From contig NC_092459.1 of assembly GCF_047495875.1 (NCBI RefSeq), forward strand, positions 8,126,965-8,190,964: a DNA stretch of 64,000 nucleotides, given 5' to 3'. Made by a program: the position numbers and the translations under genes. A model generated the notes under the pieces. The model was given only the letters and a program-made list of their open reading frames with translations. It was not told the DNA's origin and searched no databases. Source of the DNA: Pithys albifrons albifrons. Its lineage: Eukaryota > Chordata > Aves > Passeriformes > Thamnophilidae. Of this stretch, positions 37,600 to 51,753 are shown one piece after another (position 1 is the first letter of the stretch; every line of letters begins with the position of its first letter).

Positions 37600-40514
37600 A
37601 AATAAACTGAAATCTCATACACCCTGTGCTGAGAGAAGACAAGATAATAGGAGTTGAAAAAGTGAGTTACAGCTTTCCACTCAGCATTCTCTTCCTCTCT
37701 CCTTTACTTCACATTCTGTGTGAATCAGTTTATTCCCAGTTGTGCTTCCATACAGCTTTTCTGGCCTACAAGAGCAGCAATAATCACACCCACATCTCTC
37801 TTCTGTTTGCTTTCTCTCCTTTTGTTCTCAGTAAATAAAAACAAAGAGGACCTTAATTAAGTCTGAGGAAGCTACATCCCCTCAATCAGGTCAGGCTTGA
37901 TCTCTCCTCTACTACTTGCCTACCTTCAGCACTGCTGGTGGCTGCTCCTTCTGCAAAAGGAGCAGCAGCAGCAGCAGAGCCACCGGCTATGCCGCTAGCA
38001 GAGTTCGCAGATCATCATGCTCATTAACACAAACTGAACTCCACTGTGACTCAAATTGATATACCAGACAGTCAACTGCAGTTGCTGGGGAACCAAACAC
38101 TCCAACTGTTCTGTTGCCACCACTGCTGCTTGGGAGGAAACCTCTGGGCAGAGAGCTGAGGGCAGAGAGCTGAAGAGCATGACTTCTTGGGTTACACCAA
38201 ACTGGACCACCATGGAGTCTTTGTAAGTTCCTTCTGTCACTGTCTGAGTTGCCCTGGAACAGGGTTATAAAGCATGTGTGAGGCCAAGGAAATCTGTTCT
38301 GTCATGCTTCTTTGCATGGGTAACTGAAACCCCACAGACTTACTCAACCCATCTCCTCAGAGTATTTGTGCTCTCTGGAACAAGAACTGCCTTCCAGAAG
38401 CCAGTGCTGGTGACAAGGGACCAGCTGGCATGTGTGTAACCCCTTACTTTTATACAGGCAGCCTGCCAGACTGATCAGAACATAAATTTAACTGTGCTGC
38501 TTCAGGTATTGTGAAAACAGTGTGTTTCTGGATCACTAGGGATGCTGGGCAGTGAGCCATCCTGAGGACCAGGAGCCAGAATGTCCTCTGTTGGCATGTT
38601 CTGTGGAAAGCACATAGCTGAATCTCTCTTGGCCATTTATCTCCCATTCCAAACAAGGGACAGAAGTTTGAAGTGTTAACCTTTCCAGATATTTAGGAGG
38701 AGGTGCCACAGGCATTCAATGACTATTTCAGAATAAAGACTGCCCCACTGCTCCTGTGTAAGGATAGAAACTTTGCTGCTCAGGATACAAACCTTACCTG
38801 CATGATATACAAGGATTTGTTTTCACTATCTCAGTGACTTTTTGCCTGTCAATACTTACAAAGAACCTGACCCACAGTTCTGCAGAGCTGTGAGTATGGG
38901 ATCAAATCCCATAGATTATGTTACAAGCATCTCTAAATGACTCCCAAAGCACTTGCAAACTCAAAAGAGGATAAAATATGAGATGAATGGGAAGCTTGAA
39001 TGAAACAGAAATTGCAAACCTTTAGGCAGAATTTCTCTCTGGAGATTTCAGTCTTCTGTTACTAATAGGTGAGGATCACATGGCCAGTGAGGATCATAGG
39101 CAACACCACAGCAAGATCAAAACATAAGCATGATTCCTGTGTTATTTTAGCTAAACCAGGAACAAATCTGGCACCATTCAACTCTGGCCTTTCAGATCTG
39201 AGACAGGGCAATAGCAGTGCTCATGCCAGCTGGCTATCTGCTCTGCAAGAGTCAACAAGTTTCTTGACATGCAATGTCCTTCTATCTCATTTGTTGATTG
39301 GAGCAGTGAAATATTTATGAACTGCCATCAGCATCCAGCTTTTGAGTTTTGACCCAGTAAAGGATAAATATGGGACAATTTGCCTTTGGCCTTTCACTTT
39401 GGCCAGTTACCAGCTTTCTGTCTGTTTGTGGTTTGAACTGGACAGGGAAACAACCGTCCCCTAGGTAAAACCCGTTCCATATCTATGACTTACTTCAGAA
39501 ATAAATGATTTTAAAACCAAACATATCAAGTGGGAAACAAATCCCACACAGTTGTCCAATGGCCTTCGACCTCCTAATGGCTTGATGCCATCTGGCTGCC
39601 AGCTGGCTACTTCACTGCGTGAGGAAATAAGTTTCTCACAGACAACACTCTCTTCCATTTTTAGTACTACCAAAAAAGAAAAAGCAAACACACCTTTCCT
39701 ATAACACCCTTTCAATCCAAAAAAGGGAGACATGTGACACAGGTGCCTGTTGAACTTTCAACTTCTAGTGGCAAACTACCAACTAACTACTGCTGAACTT
39801 CACATTCCCACAGCAAAAAAAAAACTTGCTAAGGCAAGTCATTGTAAAGATTTCTCCATCTTAAAAGAAGTATTCAAAACTTGCAAAATAATAGAGTAAA
39901 TAAATGAAGAAATCAAATGTAGTGAGAGGTATTGCAGACCTTAGTACATGTTAAGCCATGAGTAGAGATGCATACTTTTTGGCAATATGTAAAGACCTAG
40001 ATTTATACACAGACTCCATGCAAAAGTGTTCCTGCTTTGTATAAAAACAGATGGGATGGGAAGGATTTTTACTTTGCAGTGGAAATAGTTCACAGCCTGA
40101 TTCAGCAGGCATTTGCCTGGTTCCTGGAAGTTGAGTGCATGTGTGCTGTCAAGAGTGGGCACTCAAGCTTCCTGACCCTCCCAGCTGTCTACCAAAATCC
40201 AGGACCCATGAAATGGATGAGAATGCCTTGGAGAGATGAAGAAAAGAGACTCAGGCAGGTCATGATAGGGCTCCCAGGAACTCTAGTGCTAGGCAGGAAA
40301 AGGCTGAACTAGGCAGGCAGCTGGATTGGAAAGTGACTTGCTGCTGCAGCTCATTTCCTTCCACTGCTGGGCATTCCAATTATGTGACAGTACACACATC
40401 AACATGTGTACTCATAAGAGATAGGTCCAGCATGGGAAATACATCTATATTGTTCAAGAGCAACTGAACACATTTATATGTCATATAATGACAGGACTTT
40501 ATATAGTTTTCCCG
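37600..40514. other. Unique non-coding sequence with a small hairpin and (AGC)n run
   Basis: A perfect 10-bp inverted repeat (gctgctcctt / aaggagcagc, loop ctgcaa) lies at 37941-37966 and runs into five AGC repeats ending about 37977. No coding sequence or transposon was recognised. Open frames are all 91 codons or fewer. Confidence 0.5.
38146..38173. repeat. Two perfect tandem copies of a 14-bp unit
   Basis: 'gggcagagagctga' occurs at 38146-38159 and 38160-38173. Confidence 0.95.
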
Positions 40515-40861
<347 letters not shown>

Positions 40862-43019
40862 AATAGCCAAGCAGACTTAATCAGCATTAGCTGCTTTAAT
40901 TCAAATAATTTTTAACCCCACTGTGATCCTAGAATTTTCCCTTTCTCAAGACTCCATTCCCCTTTTCCATGCTATGGCTCCTAGAGTACACAATGTCCAC
41001 AGACAGTGAGTGTTTTCCCACTGTCTCCATGCTCTCTCTGCCCATGAACACTTTAAGGGTAGCAGGAGATCGGATTCTCCTGCTCTACTTTCTCCATGAC
41101 AGATTCTCTTTCATCCTGTCATTCACATTTGCAGCCTGACTCCAAACCTGTTTGTAGCCAGAGAAGTCTTTTCATTGACTTCTGTGGGCTTTGAATCAAG
41201 CCTTTATAAACCACACATGTACCCAACAGGTATTTATTAACATGAGCTGGCCATGTACGGTATGCCATGAGTGTGGAAAAAACTAACAATAACTTTACAA
41301 TTACCCACCTAAGCCCTCTAACAGGCTCCAAAGCCATGTCTCTTTGCCAAGCAAGCATTGAATCAAGTTTGACATTTCTAGGGTAAATAATTTTTGTCTT
41401 CTAAAAACCAAAAAAAGGGTTAGGAAAAAGTCCAAAGAGTGAGAACATCCCCATTTTTGGACAATAATATCATTCAAATGCTGTATCCAAATGGTTTCAA
41501 ATGTTCCAGAAAAAAATGTGCATTCTGGAATAAGACTGCTGACTGCTAGGTAAAATTTCAGGTGGGTCTGCTTGAGATTGGTAAGATTAAGCTGAGGTTA
41601 AAACAGTGTTAACAGTGCTACCTTTTTTTTTTTTAATTTCCCACAGAGACATTAATCTCAGTCTTTCCAGAGTGCATAGACAGCTCCAGATAGTAATGTC
41701 TTTATGTTTTGACCTTAGATTCAGATATTTCAGTTCTTTCACAGAGTTTGCCTTAATTTATCTTAACTTTGAGCTGTAGAACATGAAATTAAATGTTATT
41801 TTCTAGTCTGTTCTTGAACTGAATGGGTGGAGCCTGAACTGTCAGAGAGGACAGCCCAAAAGACTTGGAAAACCCCCAACCCACTGTGCGGGTGAGATGT
41901 CACAAAGGGCGTTCCACACTTTATCAGATAATAGCTCAAAGCCAAAAAGTTTGGATCCAGACCTAGATAAAAAGTGTCTCCAAGGACAAGTCTGAAGAGC
42001 TACAGGGTTTCCATCCAGGCCAGTTTCTAACTGTGTTGTAAGACAAGGATATTTCCCTTACCATTTAAGTTTTGCATCATCGGTTCTCTCATGCTCTTAC
42101 TTTTTCATTTTCAGCAGAAAATCAATCATTACAATATTAACAAAAGTTTGCTTTTGTCTTTTACACATTGCAGTTCAGTATGGATTGGTCCTAGTGAAAC
42201 ATGTATCTCTAAGAAACCGTTTGGAGACAGGTGTCTGCTAACGAGTAGTTTTGTCTTGTTCACTAAGGCTAAAATTTTTTAAAAGGAAGTGTCAGAATTG
42301 GAGTTTTCTGCATCCTAAACAAGCATTATGTGAGTATGATAGTCTTGCCTTTTTTTTAAAAAAAAAAAAGGTCGTTTACCCTGTGTCCACCTTTAACAGT
42401 CCCTTTTGAAAGTCATGGCTGAAATAACTCAAAGTACTGCCCACAGATTGTGATCACCTTTCCTTCATTTTCTGTCAACCCTGAAAACACACGTGCCCTG
42501 GTCACTTCTTTGTCTGCTGCTTTAGATACTCTGTAGTTGCAAGGGTTAAATACAGGATTATAAGTTCACAGATGTGAAAATACATTTTTTTTGGCAGGGC
42601 TAATGCACTAGGCAACTTCTGCGTGTTTTTGCTTTGAGTAAGGAGGCCACCTGCTTCTAATGTTACAGGAATATGTTGGTTAGTAGAAAGGCAGACACCA
42701 TTTTTTACTAATTGAATAATCTGTGTATCTTATCCAAATGCCAGGAGATTGCTTCTATGCCAGGAGATAGCTTGAAGTTTTGATGACACATTTAAAAAAA
42801 AAGAATCCAAAAGTTGCTTTCCTGTTTGGTTCAAATCATTTTATTCATAGTATAGAGTGAAGGAAAAATGGGTATTGGATGAAAAAATGGTAAATAGGAA
42901 ACAATTGTTTGCATGGTTTACCAAGGCAGTTTCTAGGTAGGATAGTGTTTGGTGGGTACCCATATTCAACTGTTTGGCACTGGCGCATGGAATAGCAAAC
43001 ACATGAAGCAGTTAAAATC
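40862..43019. other. Unique non-coding sequence with a T/A hairpin and a short duplication
   Basis: A T8-A12 inverted run lies at 42350-42369. No coding sequence or transposon was recognised. Confidence 0.5.
42738..42773. repeat. Two tandem copies of a 19-bp unit
   Basis: 'atgccaggagattgctt' at 42738-42754 recurs with one change at 42757-42773. Confidence 0.9.
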
Positions 43020-43360
43020 AAGCTTGCATTAATGATTTCATTGCCTGAACTAAATTTGTAATGTAAATCATTCTGAAGTGCTCTAAGGCATTTCTATTCT
43101 TAGAAGAAAAGTCACAAACTGGAAAGTACGTCACCTTTGCAATCAGCACCCCCTTTAGCCTGTAATGTGGAACACATGGTGGTTGAAGAGGTTACAGTGT
43201 TACAGAAATGTCATTACAGAATTTCTCTGTGTTAACATGTATCATCTGTCACATAATTGTTTGTTTTACAACCCATACCTATAATGGGCTAAGTGGGGAC
43301 TATTTATATCAGTTAACAATGAGTGCCTTTAATTAGTATTTCATGCAACTGGAACATGTT
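43020..43360. promoter_or_regulatory. Candidate conserved non-coding element
   Basis: High-complexity AT-rich sequence with several transcription-factor-like words: 'gcattaatgattt' near 43026, a CRE-like 'acgtcac' near 43127, a forkhead-like 'ttgtttgtttt' near 43257 and 'tttaattag' near 43328. The style is that of a deeply conserved enhancer, but this rests on appearance only. Confidence 0.18.
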
Positions 43361-45479
43361 AAAGATTCTGACACAAATCTGGCTTGGGTTGCTAAATTCC
43401 ATATGAATTTCATTATGAAATTGCTAAGACATTACAGTTGTTCAGGTATTGAGGTTTATAAGTGCACTTCATCTGTTGCAAAACTAGAGCAAGTCATACA
43501 CATGTTAAAGAAAAAATTGCAAAACAATAGCTTGGTATCTGACACAGTTGAATGAGAGTTTAAAGTAGGAAAGAGGAAAATCCTACAATTTGAAATGTGC
43601 CTGTATTTGCTTTAAAACTGCAAATTTGCTAACATCTACACAGTTGCATTATATAGAATAAAAAAGTTATGACGATGGAGAATCATTGTACATAACATGG
43701 ATAATGAAAAATTATTAAAGATGGATCAGTCAGCAAAGAGATTCACAAACTTACTAGACTGTAGAATGCAAAGATGATCTTTTGCTGATGGTTGAGACCA
43801 AGTGGTTACAAACATATGTCCTATACCTTCTGAGTGATCTCAGTAAGCAAAATATTCAGCCTGAGACCCTCACTTCCAGCACAATCTTTTTCCAGTGACT
43901 TAGGGTGGCCAATGGGACATTTTGGAGCTGCACTTCCTTCTGGAGGACTGTGTTCAATGTTCACACTGAAGGAGATCCCTCACCCCTGTGGGACTTTGAT
44001 CCATAGGCCCTCATGAAATTGCTGCATGAAGAATGTGCCAAGGAGCAGCATAACATGCAGAGAGTGATGTGAGAGGAAAATGTGCCTGAGGTTACCACTT
44101 TAAAATTTGGGTAGTGTCACAGTCCTTTAGACTCATCGAAAGAACATGGTAGAATCAGGCTTATGCCAAAATTAAAACAGTCCAGGAGATTAGGAATGGG
44201 AGAGCAAAGGATGACAGGAAATCCCAGCAGCTTCATGCCTCCACATTATTCTTCACAGATGTAGGGGCTGTGTGCTTCAGTTCCTGAACCTAACACTGTT
44301 TTTTTGCTTCCATATCTATATTAGACTTGCAAATTTACATTGTAGTAACACAATAACTCAGCAACTGTCTCTAGAACCTTTCTCAAAGCTTTCTTCAATA
44401 TTTTGAGATGCTGAACTAGGAAAGAGAAGCAGCTCAGGGTGTCTCATTTTGCTCCTTCCCCACTTGTATCAGCTATCTGTATCAGTATTGTTTAAACCAC
44501 TTTCGAACAGGCAACTACATTAAAATGAAATTATTTTACAGCTACTTTAAATGAAACTTTTAAGAATCATTTCTGATCTCATAATTAACAGAATAAAATA
44601 TTTTTATTAATGGATGCCAGAAGCTGGTAGATTATTCTGAATAAACTCACTCTAACTTCTTGTGAAATTAGTAATTCAAAGTACAGTAACAAGTCTTGAG
44701 TTTGGCTGCCAATTTACCTTCAATTTTCATAGACTAACAAAATTTTGTCATTTTAGTTTTTCCATGCACAACACATTAGCCATTCCATTCTGCTGGAGTG
44801 AGCTTGGAAGCAGGAAAGATCTTCATGGTTTGTTACCTTTGTTAAAAGAAACTAACTTCTGAAATGTGTTGTCAGTACTTAAGAAAGCAGTAAAACAGGT
44901 CCTGCAATGCCATCTCTGATCTTTTAATATCAACTATTTTTGTAATTATTTAAAATTATTTTATCAGCAATTTGGTGCAGGAATTACCTTTTGTTTCAAC
45001 TGTGCATTGTAAAATTTGAAAAGCTGATGTTCATTTACAATCATATTCTCCTCCTCTTTCTATTCACCTGATTCTTTATAAAATGTTTTGAAGATTTCTG
45101 TCAGTCTTATAACTAGCATTTGGGATAATCAGAAGAAATCATAAACAATGGGGGGAAAAAGAGGATTCCATAATTCTTATGTCATTGCCTTCAATATCCA
45201 TGTTTCCTCTGTTAGACTTACTTGAACTTATATTTTAGTTAAATTTACTCCTTTATTAAGCTACATTTTTCATGAAGAACTATAACAAAGTTTCTTACTA
45301 AAGTCCTCAGGCACAGGGCATCACAGGAAATAATATCCTAGCTGGGTGTGCAATATACAGAAGTAGATGGGAATTTGAAGCACATCAAATGCAATTAAAG
45401 GACATCTCAAAATTCTTGAAATAAAACAGTCTACATTCTATGAATGAGAGATTTTTGCTGATGATTTCCAGATACATCA
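43361..45479. other. Unique non-coding sequence, nothing recognised
   Basis: Only short open frames (70 codons or fewer) without motifs. No transposon ends were recognised. Confidence 0.5.
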
Positions 45480-45688
45480 TCCTCTCCTCTCCTCTCCTCT
45501 CCTCTCCTCTCCTCTCCTCTCCTCTCCTCTCCTCTCCTCTCCTCTCCTCTCCTCTCCTCTCCTCTCCTCTCCTCTCCTCTCCTCTCCTCTCCTCTCCTCT
45601 CCTCTCCTCTCCTCTCCTCTCCTCTCCTCTCCTCTCCTCTCCTCTCCTCTCCTCTCCTCTCCTCTCCTCTCCCTCTCCTCTCCTCTCC
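45480..45688. repeat. 209-bp pure pyrimidine tract, (CCTCT)n pentanucleotide repeat
   Basis: Perfect CCTCT units run from 45481 to 45670 (38 units). One slip (ccctct) then precedes three further units up to 45688. The high purity suggests a young, length-variable array. Frames reading through it (leucine/serine/proline on +, arginine/glycine/glutamate on -) are artefacts. Confidence 0.98.
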
Positions 45689-48600
45689 AATACTTTTCTC
45701 CCAAAACTAGTTTTATGGGTGTCACTTTGGAAAATAATGAAATCCTTCTAGAAATTTGTGAAAGTCTGTCCTTAGTAGAAGTCTGGAAATAAAAGAGAAA
45801 TTTTGGAGAATTGGCAGAGTCAACAAACAATAACAAAAAAAATAGAGAAATATACCTCTACATGTGTGCATGGCATGAGTAGTGTTTTTAAAAGCTTAAG
45901 AATTAAGATACTCAAACTGATACTGGTCATCTGATTTTTGAGTACTGGAAAATTATTTCTTATAGAGGGTCAATTTGAGAACAGTACACTGAAGGAATAG
46001 TGATTGTTAAAGAAACTTGTGAGAAATCTTGCAGCTGACTTGCAAGAAAAGGTTGCAGATCAGCATCAAGACTTGTTCCCTTATGATCCAAAGAGGACTA
46101 TGAGTGAGGAGGAACACACTTGTTCAACAGGGATTTCAGTGTAAACCTTTCAAGGAATTACACTGGCAAAAAGTAATTTCTGGACCACTGTGAGCTTTTG
46201 AGATTTCCCTGCTGGTCACAGCAAAGCATTTCTGTCCCAGAGAAAAGCTTCAAGATGTAATTAATCACCATGTAATATTGTGCTTTCACACTGCTGTCAC
46301 CCCTAGAAAGACCAGCTTTTATCCTGTCAAATGAGCTGGAATTCTACAGAGGTATTTGGCTTGACACTTCCAAGGACCGTCACCCAGTTTTAGCTGTGCC
46401 CTTGTGAATGGTGGCATGCTCATTTGAAATAGCATAAGGCATTTTTATCCTTCCACATTGTCTGTCCTATTTTTTTAGTCTTTTATGTGTATGGTTAGTT
46501 ACATTTTTTTGTACCTCTAATGTGAACCCACAGTCTTCTACACATTTCAAAAGCTACTGGAAATATAATGTGAACAGTAGTTTGTAAATTAAATATGCTT
46601 AAGTAGCAGAAAACTGCAGTAACTAAGGGTGATATATGGACTTGGAAGACTAAATCTAACTTTGTGGATTCAATTATAATTACAGCTGTGTGAGCTGGCG
46701 CATTGGCAAGATGAACCTGCCAAGACCGGCTTACTAGAAACTGAAGAAAGGCTGACCACATCATCAAAGAATAGCTCCTTGATGACATAGTACCTGCAGC
46801 TCCCCAGCTGATGGCCCACACGTTCAACCAAAGACGCTAAATTCTTTTTTTGGGAGGCATCAAACAGAAGGGATGATGGTTAGCTGCCAGGATCAAAGGT
46901 AAGAGGAATATTTCCCCTTAGTAAGTTTAGGGAGAAAACTTAACTCTCCAGAAAAAAGAAGGGGAAATTACAAAAATATATTGGATTTTTCAGGTATATG
47001 GATAGCTGAGGTGTGTCAGAGCCAGGTTACAGTTACTTATTATGGAGTAAGGGTTCAGAAATGCGGTGCTTAACACTCTCTTCAGCTCTGCTAAACTATT
47101 TATGAAGAACTAACTACAATTAGAAATCCAAATTTAAAAAATAGTAAACCAAAAATTTACTTTAAAAAGTGGGCAGATGGCCAACTATTTTTACTGAGCA
47201 GCACTGGAATGTTAATGTGGAACATATGCAAAGCTGTTATGAAAAAAAATACACCTCTTTAATGCTAATATCCAAATAGAATGAATGATAATTGCATTAA
47301 GCACCAATTGGGAGTCAGCATAAGTCCCTAAAAACTGGAAATCTCAGTTACTGGAGATAAGTTACAAGATAAATTGGTACTCACAGAACTAGTTTAGCAA
47401 AATTTTTTTAGAGAAAAAAATATGAAAGGGAGGGGAAAACACAATTTGTCTTGCAGAATGAATGAAATTGTTTTTTCAGTTAGTAGGAACCAGAATAATA
47501 CCTATCTAATTTTACTTTTTTACAAGTGTTTTTGATCTGAAATGCATGTGATGTGTATGGTCTCATATCAAATAATGAATTTTATGAATAATCTATATGA
47601 CTGCTTTCACAACCTGGTTCATCCATTTGGTTAAGGTTTAAGAAAATAATCACCTAAGTCATCAGCCTTATTTTGTCCCTCAACACACACCCACAAGGAA
47701 TCATAGGGAGAATTTATGATGGGTGGAACGTAATTATCTGACCTGGAATTTACCCAAAACATGAGGTTAAAAATGCAGAGGTTTCCAGGCACGTATTTCA
47801 CTTACTGATCACTATTTCTCTATGGTGTTCTTGATGATGGGAAAGCCAAAATCACTAGGGTGAGAATTAATGTAAAATATTTCAAAACATGAATGCAAAA
47901 CTTACTGCTGTATTTTGGCAACAGCCACATGAGAGGCTGCACTGAATCAGGCTTCTTGGGTAGTGGCTTCTCCTGAGTGAAGCAGATCCCATTACAAAGA
48001 GTTATGGCACAAAGCCCAGAGAGAAAAGCTTTGCTGGATTTGTGCTACTTCTCTCCAGAACCAGCCTGAGCGTCTCTGCGTTCTGCTTCTAGAAAGGATA
48101 ACTAATGTGAATGAGTCTGGCTGGAGTCAGTCAGGTCCCGCCAATACTTTTAGCTCTGCCTCAAAGCTCAAAGTGAAGCTGGTTGTGGCAAGGACAAAAA
48201 GGATCTAATTGCATGGAAGAAAAGGAGAAAACAGAGAGGTTATGCTTTTCGAGTGAGTCAAAAGAACAAGAAGTCAAGACTTAAAGGGAGAAGGGTATCA
48301 AACTGCAAGTTATGTAAAATTAATTTGTGACACTCAAGATAAAACTCTAATCTTTAGCACGTCACTTAAAAAATGTACAGTGCAATCACATCTTGAATTT
48401 AGGTCTGGTCCTGCACCCACTAAAATCCATAGGAAAAATAAGGAAAATATGAACAAAAGCAACAGAGGCAATTAGAGATATGGAACAGTAGTCATATAAT
48501 GAAATACAGAACCCAGGAAAAAAGAAGAGCTGATAGAGGACATGAAATCATGTTCTGCATGAAATTTAGGTGCATAAAATGATGTATTCATTAAAAGAGG

Positions 48601-50754
48601 AATTATTTTCATTTGTATTTAAAAAAAGAAGTACCAGATTCAACTGTCAGGTAGGATATTCGAGACAATTTTTTTCTGTATCACTCACAATACAATAGTG
48701 GAACTAATTGTCATACAACGTCAGCATCTTCTGTTGAGTGGGAGATGTTCAGCTACTTAGGGCTACCAGCCATGGGGAAATCCCAGGCAAATGTGTAAAC
48801 CCTGCTCCCACTCCCTATCTGCCCAGAAAAAACTTTCTGGTAGAAGAAGGAAGAAATGTCTGGGGAACCCAGACTTAGGGTAGCCCTAAGGCTTATAACA
48901 TACTTTAAATGGATAAGTGAGCAAAAGTGAAAAGGAAGTGGTGATCTCCACCCACCTGTTTCTGTGCCACATATGAAAATAATAGTATGTGCTACTAAAT
49001 CCATGCTTTTACAGGAAAATCATAATGTGTAGTACATAATCCACATTGCAAACCGAATTATTGGTTTGTTCATATCTACTATATGAAAAAAATACAACAA
49101 AAACAAGAACACACCCCCAACAAACAAACAAACTAAAACCTCACAACCAACATAAGCTGCATTGTCTTGGAAAACTTTAATACTTTTACTAAAATCCTCA
49201 TATTGTCTGTTTAAATAGAATTTTTGAAAGTAAGATATAACAATTAAAAAAAAATCTTGCAGCCAACAAAAGGTTTCTCATCTTGACATAAACAAAGCAA
49301 GTAATTGTAAAGGTCAAATTTTACAATTACCTTGAAGTAAACATTCATTGTTTCTTTCCTTTAGAATGTGGCTACAGACTAGTGTTTCAGGAGAATTAAT
49401 TTCACAAAATTGACAAGAATGAGAAATTATCTGTAGAAAGCAATGTTCAGGAAAAAAAGAAATAATCGGGAAGCATTTTAAAAAGCTTTCTCTCTTATCC
49501 CATATTCATAACCCAAAAAATATAAGATATTAATGGTGATAAAAAAGTCTAATAGGAAGGAGAAATGGTGACAAATATGAAAATTAAAATTCACTTTGAA
49601 AGAAGAGAAAGTGAAAACCAGCAGCAAAGTATAATATTAGATGAGGAACTGTGGGAAAAAATATGAAAGAAGCCAAAGAATGCGAGGAACACTTTGTCAA
49701 TCCAGAGAAGTGTAATAGCACCATGGAAAACCTGTGTATGTCCATGCCATTAAGTAGTTGGAAATATTATTCCAACTGCTACTAATGGCACAAAGGAAGC
49801 AGTGTTCAATGGGCATTTCTGCTTTTTATTCAGGACAGATCTGGAGGACACATTCGTACCAAAGGGCACTGCTGAAAATATTTGCAGTTCTACAGCAAAG
49901 CAGGAAGCTGATAAATCACTGGATGAGGAAACCCTCATCTGCAAGGGGGAAGAGAGGAAACATATGAGCTGTTTCAAACATGGAAGAAACTAGAGGTGTA
50001 AAAGAAGGCTACAACTGAGATAACACAGTGAAAGTTTAACTATAAGAATGTCAGCTTTGACATTAGTGCCTGACAGAATAATGTAATACAAAATTTGTAA
50101 TATCATTAATAAAGAATTAAAGACTGATGTGATGAATATCAGAATGAAAAATTAATGAAAACACACCTTACTGGTGTTTGGGTTTTTACATATCATATCT
50201 GTACTTTCGTATCATTAAACATTCAGGGAAAATAACATTGGTAGAGATTTTTGTAGGATATCTGACTTGGTATGTTCTTTTACTTTGACCAAGAGATATG
50301 TGTAGTGGATTCAGAGTATTGCCCTATTAAATTAAGCACTGATTAAGGACTCATATGGAATTTTGGACAAGGAATCACTTGTGAGACCACTTGTGTTTCC
50401 TCTGTCCCTGGAAAGCGTTACATTTTGCTAAGTTTTTTTTCTAATTGAAATAAAACTAATTTGAGGAAGACTTATTGTATATTTGTTGAGTAAATGTAGC
50501 TAATTATACCATAACATCCCACACTGTAGTCTAAAACTAATAGTTCTACTTTATTAATTTTTTTTTCTGAAATACATTCACAATCATTTTTCACATGCTA
50601 TGGATTCATGACCAGCTTTGAGGCTGGCTATACTTATACATATTTGGGACAACATTTTGCTTCTGAATATTTGCAGACAATGCAAACCCAGAGAGAGAGA
50701 TGCCTAAATGGACAAGCACCTGAAACAGATCTGTACTGTAAAGTAAATTTGCCT
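45689..50754. other. Unique AT-rich non-coding sequence, nothing recognised
   Basis: No coding sequence was recognised. The longest frame (110 codons, 46495-46827, minus) shows no domain. An A/C-rich patch with CAAA units lies near 49095-49145. Near 48400 'ggtctggtcctgcacccact' is reminiscent of old amniote repeats, but too little remains to call. Confidence 0.5.
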
Positions 50755-50898
50755 GTGTCTCCTCCTCTGGAGATATTTAAGCACCACCTGGACACGATGC
50801 TATGCAACCTGCTCTAGGTGAACCTGCTTTAGTAGGGATGTTAGACTAGGTGGTCTCCAGAGGTTCCTTCCAACCCCAGTCATTCTGTGATTCTGTGA
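50755..50898 (+). mobile_element. CR1 LINE 3' end fragment
   Basis: The order is standard for CR1 3' untranslated ends: 'ctcctctggagatatttaag' (about 50760), 'gcaacctgctctaggtg' (about 50804), 'ggtggtctccagaggttcct' (about 50850), 'ttccaacccc' (50868-50877) and the terminal 'attctgtgattctgtga' (50882-50898). It is a severely 5'-truncated copy with no coding capacity. It is a different CR1 subfamily from the copies ending at 34536 and 59727, because its sequence just before the tail is of the 'gactaggtggtctccagagg' type. Confidence 0.95.
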
Positions 50899-51656
50899 CT
50901 CTTGATTCAGTGAGCACACAGAGCTCTTGTGAGTGGAACAATAGTAAATTTAGAATGACCAATACAAATTAGATCAAAGAGAACATCTGTCATGTAGTTT
51001 CCTCTGATTCCTTCAAGGGAATTCTCCATAGGCTCTCCCAGTGCTTACCAACAGCAGAGCTGAATGAATGTTTGGAATTTCCTGCAAGATGTAAATGTTA
51101 TCCCTCGTTGCTTGAATTAAAAGTCACATTAGAGTAAGATTCTTTCAATGGTTCAGTACTTTTGATGCAATTCTGAGCTCCCTTAAAGGCTCTATGAAAT
51201 CTCTTTTTTGAATACCAAGAGAAATCATCAAAACTCTTATCTATATGATGCTTTCAGAGAACAGTGTTCTCTGAAGCTATCTGTAGACCACCTCTCATGG
51301 TTTAGAGGACCTTTCAACACTCAGTCAGAGAGGGAGACCCATTGGGTAGAGATCTTTTGTGAAGGTAGTGCTTTCTAGCTCCAAACTGGTGCAGACAGGG
51401 AAGAAAAGCGAACCTTTCTTACCTGTTGTGTATGGAAGGCACCAGTATGGGAAAAGAAAGCAGAAGGAAGCCAGGTGCACTAGAAGCAGAATATAATAGA
51501 AAGTGTAAGTAAATCAGAATCAGCAGCCTCCAGGAAACGACAGTATGCAGGGATGTCTTCTTCCAGGTGCTTCTAGAAGCTACCAGGGCAGCTAAAAGGA
51601 CTGAATCATCCAATGTAGCTCCTTGGTCTTTCAAATCAAGGTCAATTTTACCAGGT
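50899..51656. other. Unique non-coding sequence, nothing recognised
   Basis: No coding sequence or transposon was recognised. A 93-codon frame on the minus strand (51419-51700) runs into the neighbouring LTR and shows no domain. Confidence 0.5.
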
Positions 51657-51742
51657 TGTGCTGGTTTAAAGGTAAACGGCAGGAGAAATGATCGCAACAC
51701 AAAAGAGATTATAAGTCAGAGTTACAATTTAATAACAATATT

Positions 51743-51753
51743 ACAATAAATGC
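51743..51753. repeat. Left target-site duplication of the nested SINE
   Basis: 'acaataaatgc' matches 'acaataaacgc' at 52066-52076 with one T/C difference at a CpG site. The corresponding site in the LTR at the window start (reverse complement of about 395-410) has one copy only. Confidence 0.88.

Noticed and set aside
37941..37966. microRNA hairpin
   Set aside because: The stem is only 10 bp, far shorter than a precursor, and it is partly made of AGC repeats.
45385..45836. Open frames of 101-119 codons rich in arginine/glycine/glutamate or leucine/serine/proline
   Set aside because: Artefacts of the CCTCT array, with no independent coding sequence on either side.
46703..46723. NFI-type palindromic site (ttggca...tgccaa)
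   Set aside because: The half-sites TTGGC and GCCAA are 11 bases apart instead of the usual 5, so it does not fit the dimer site.
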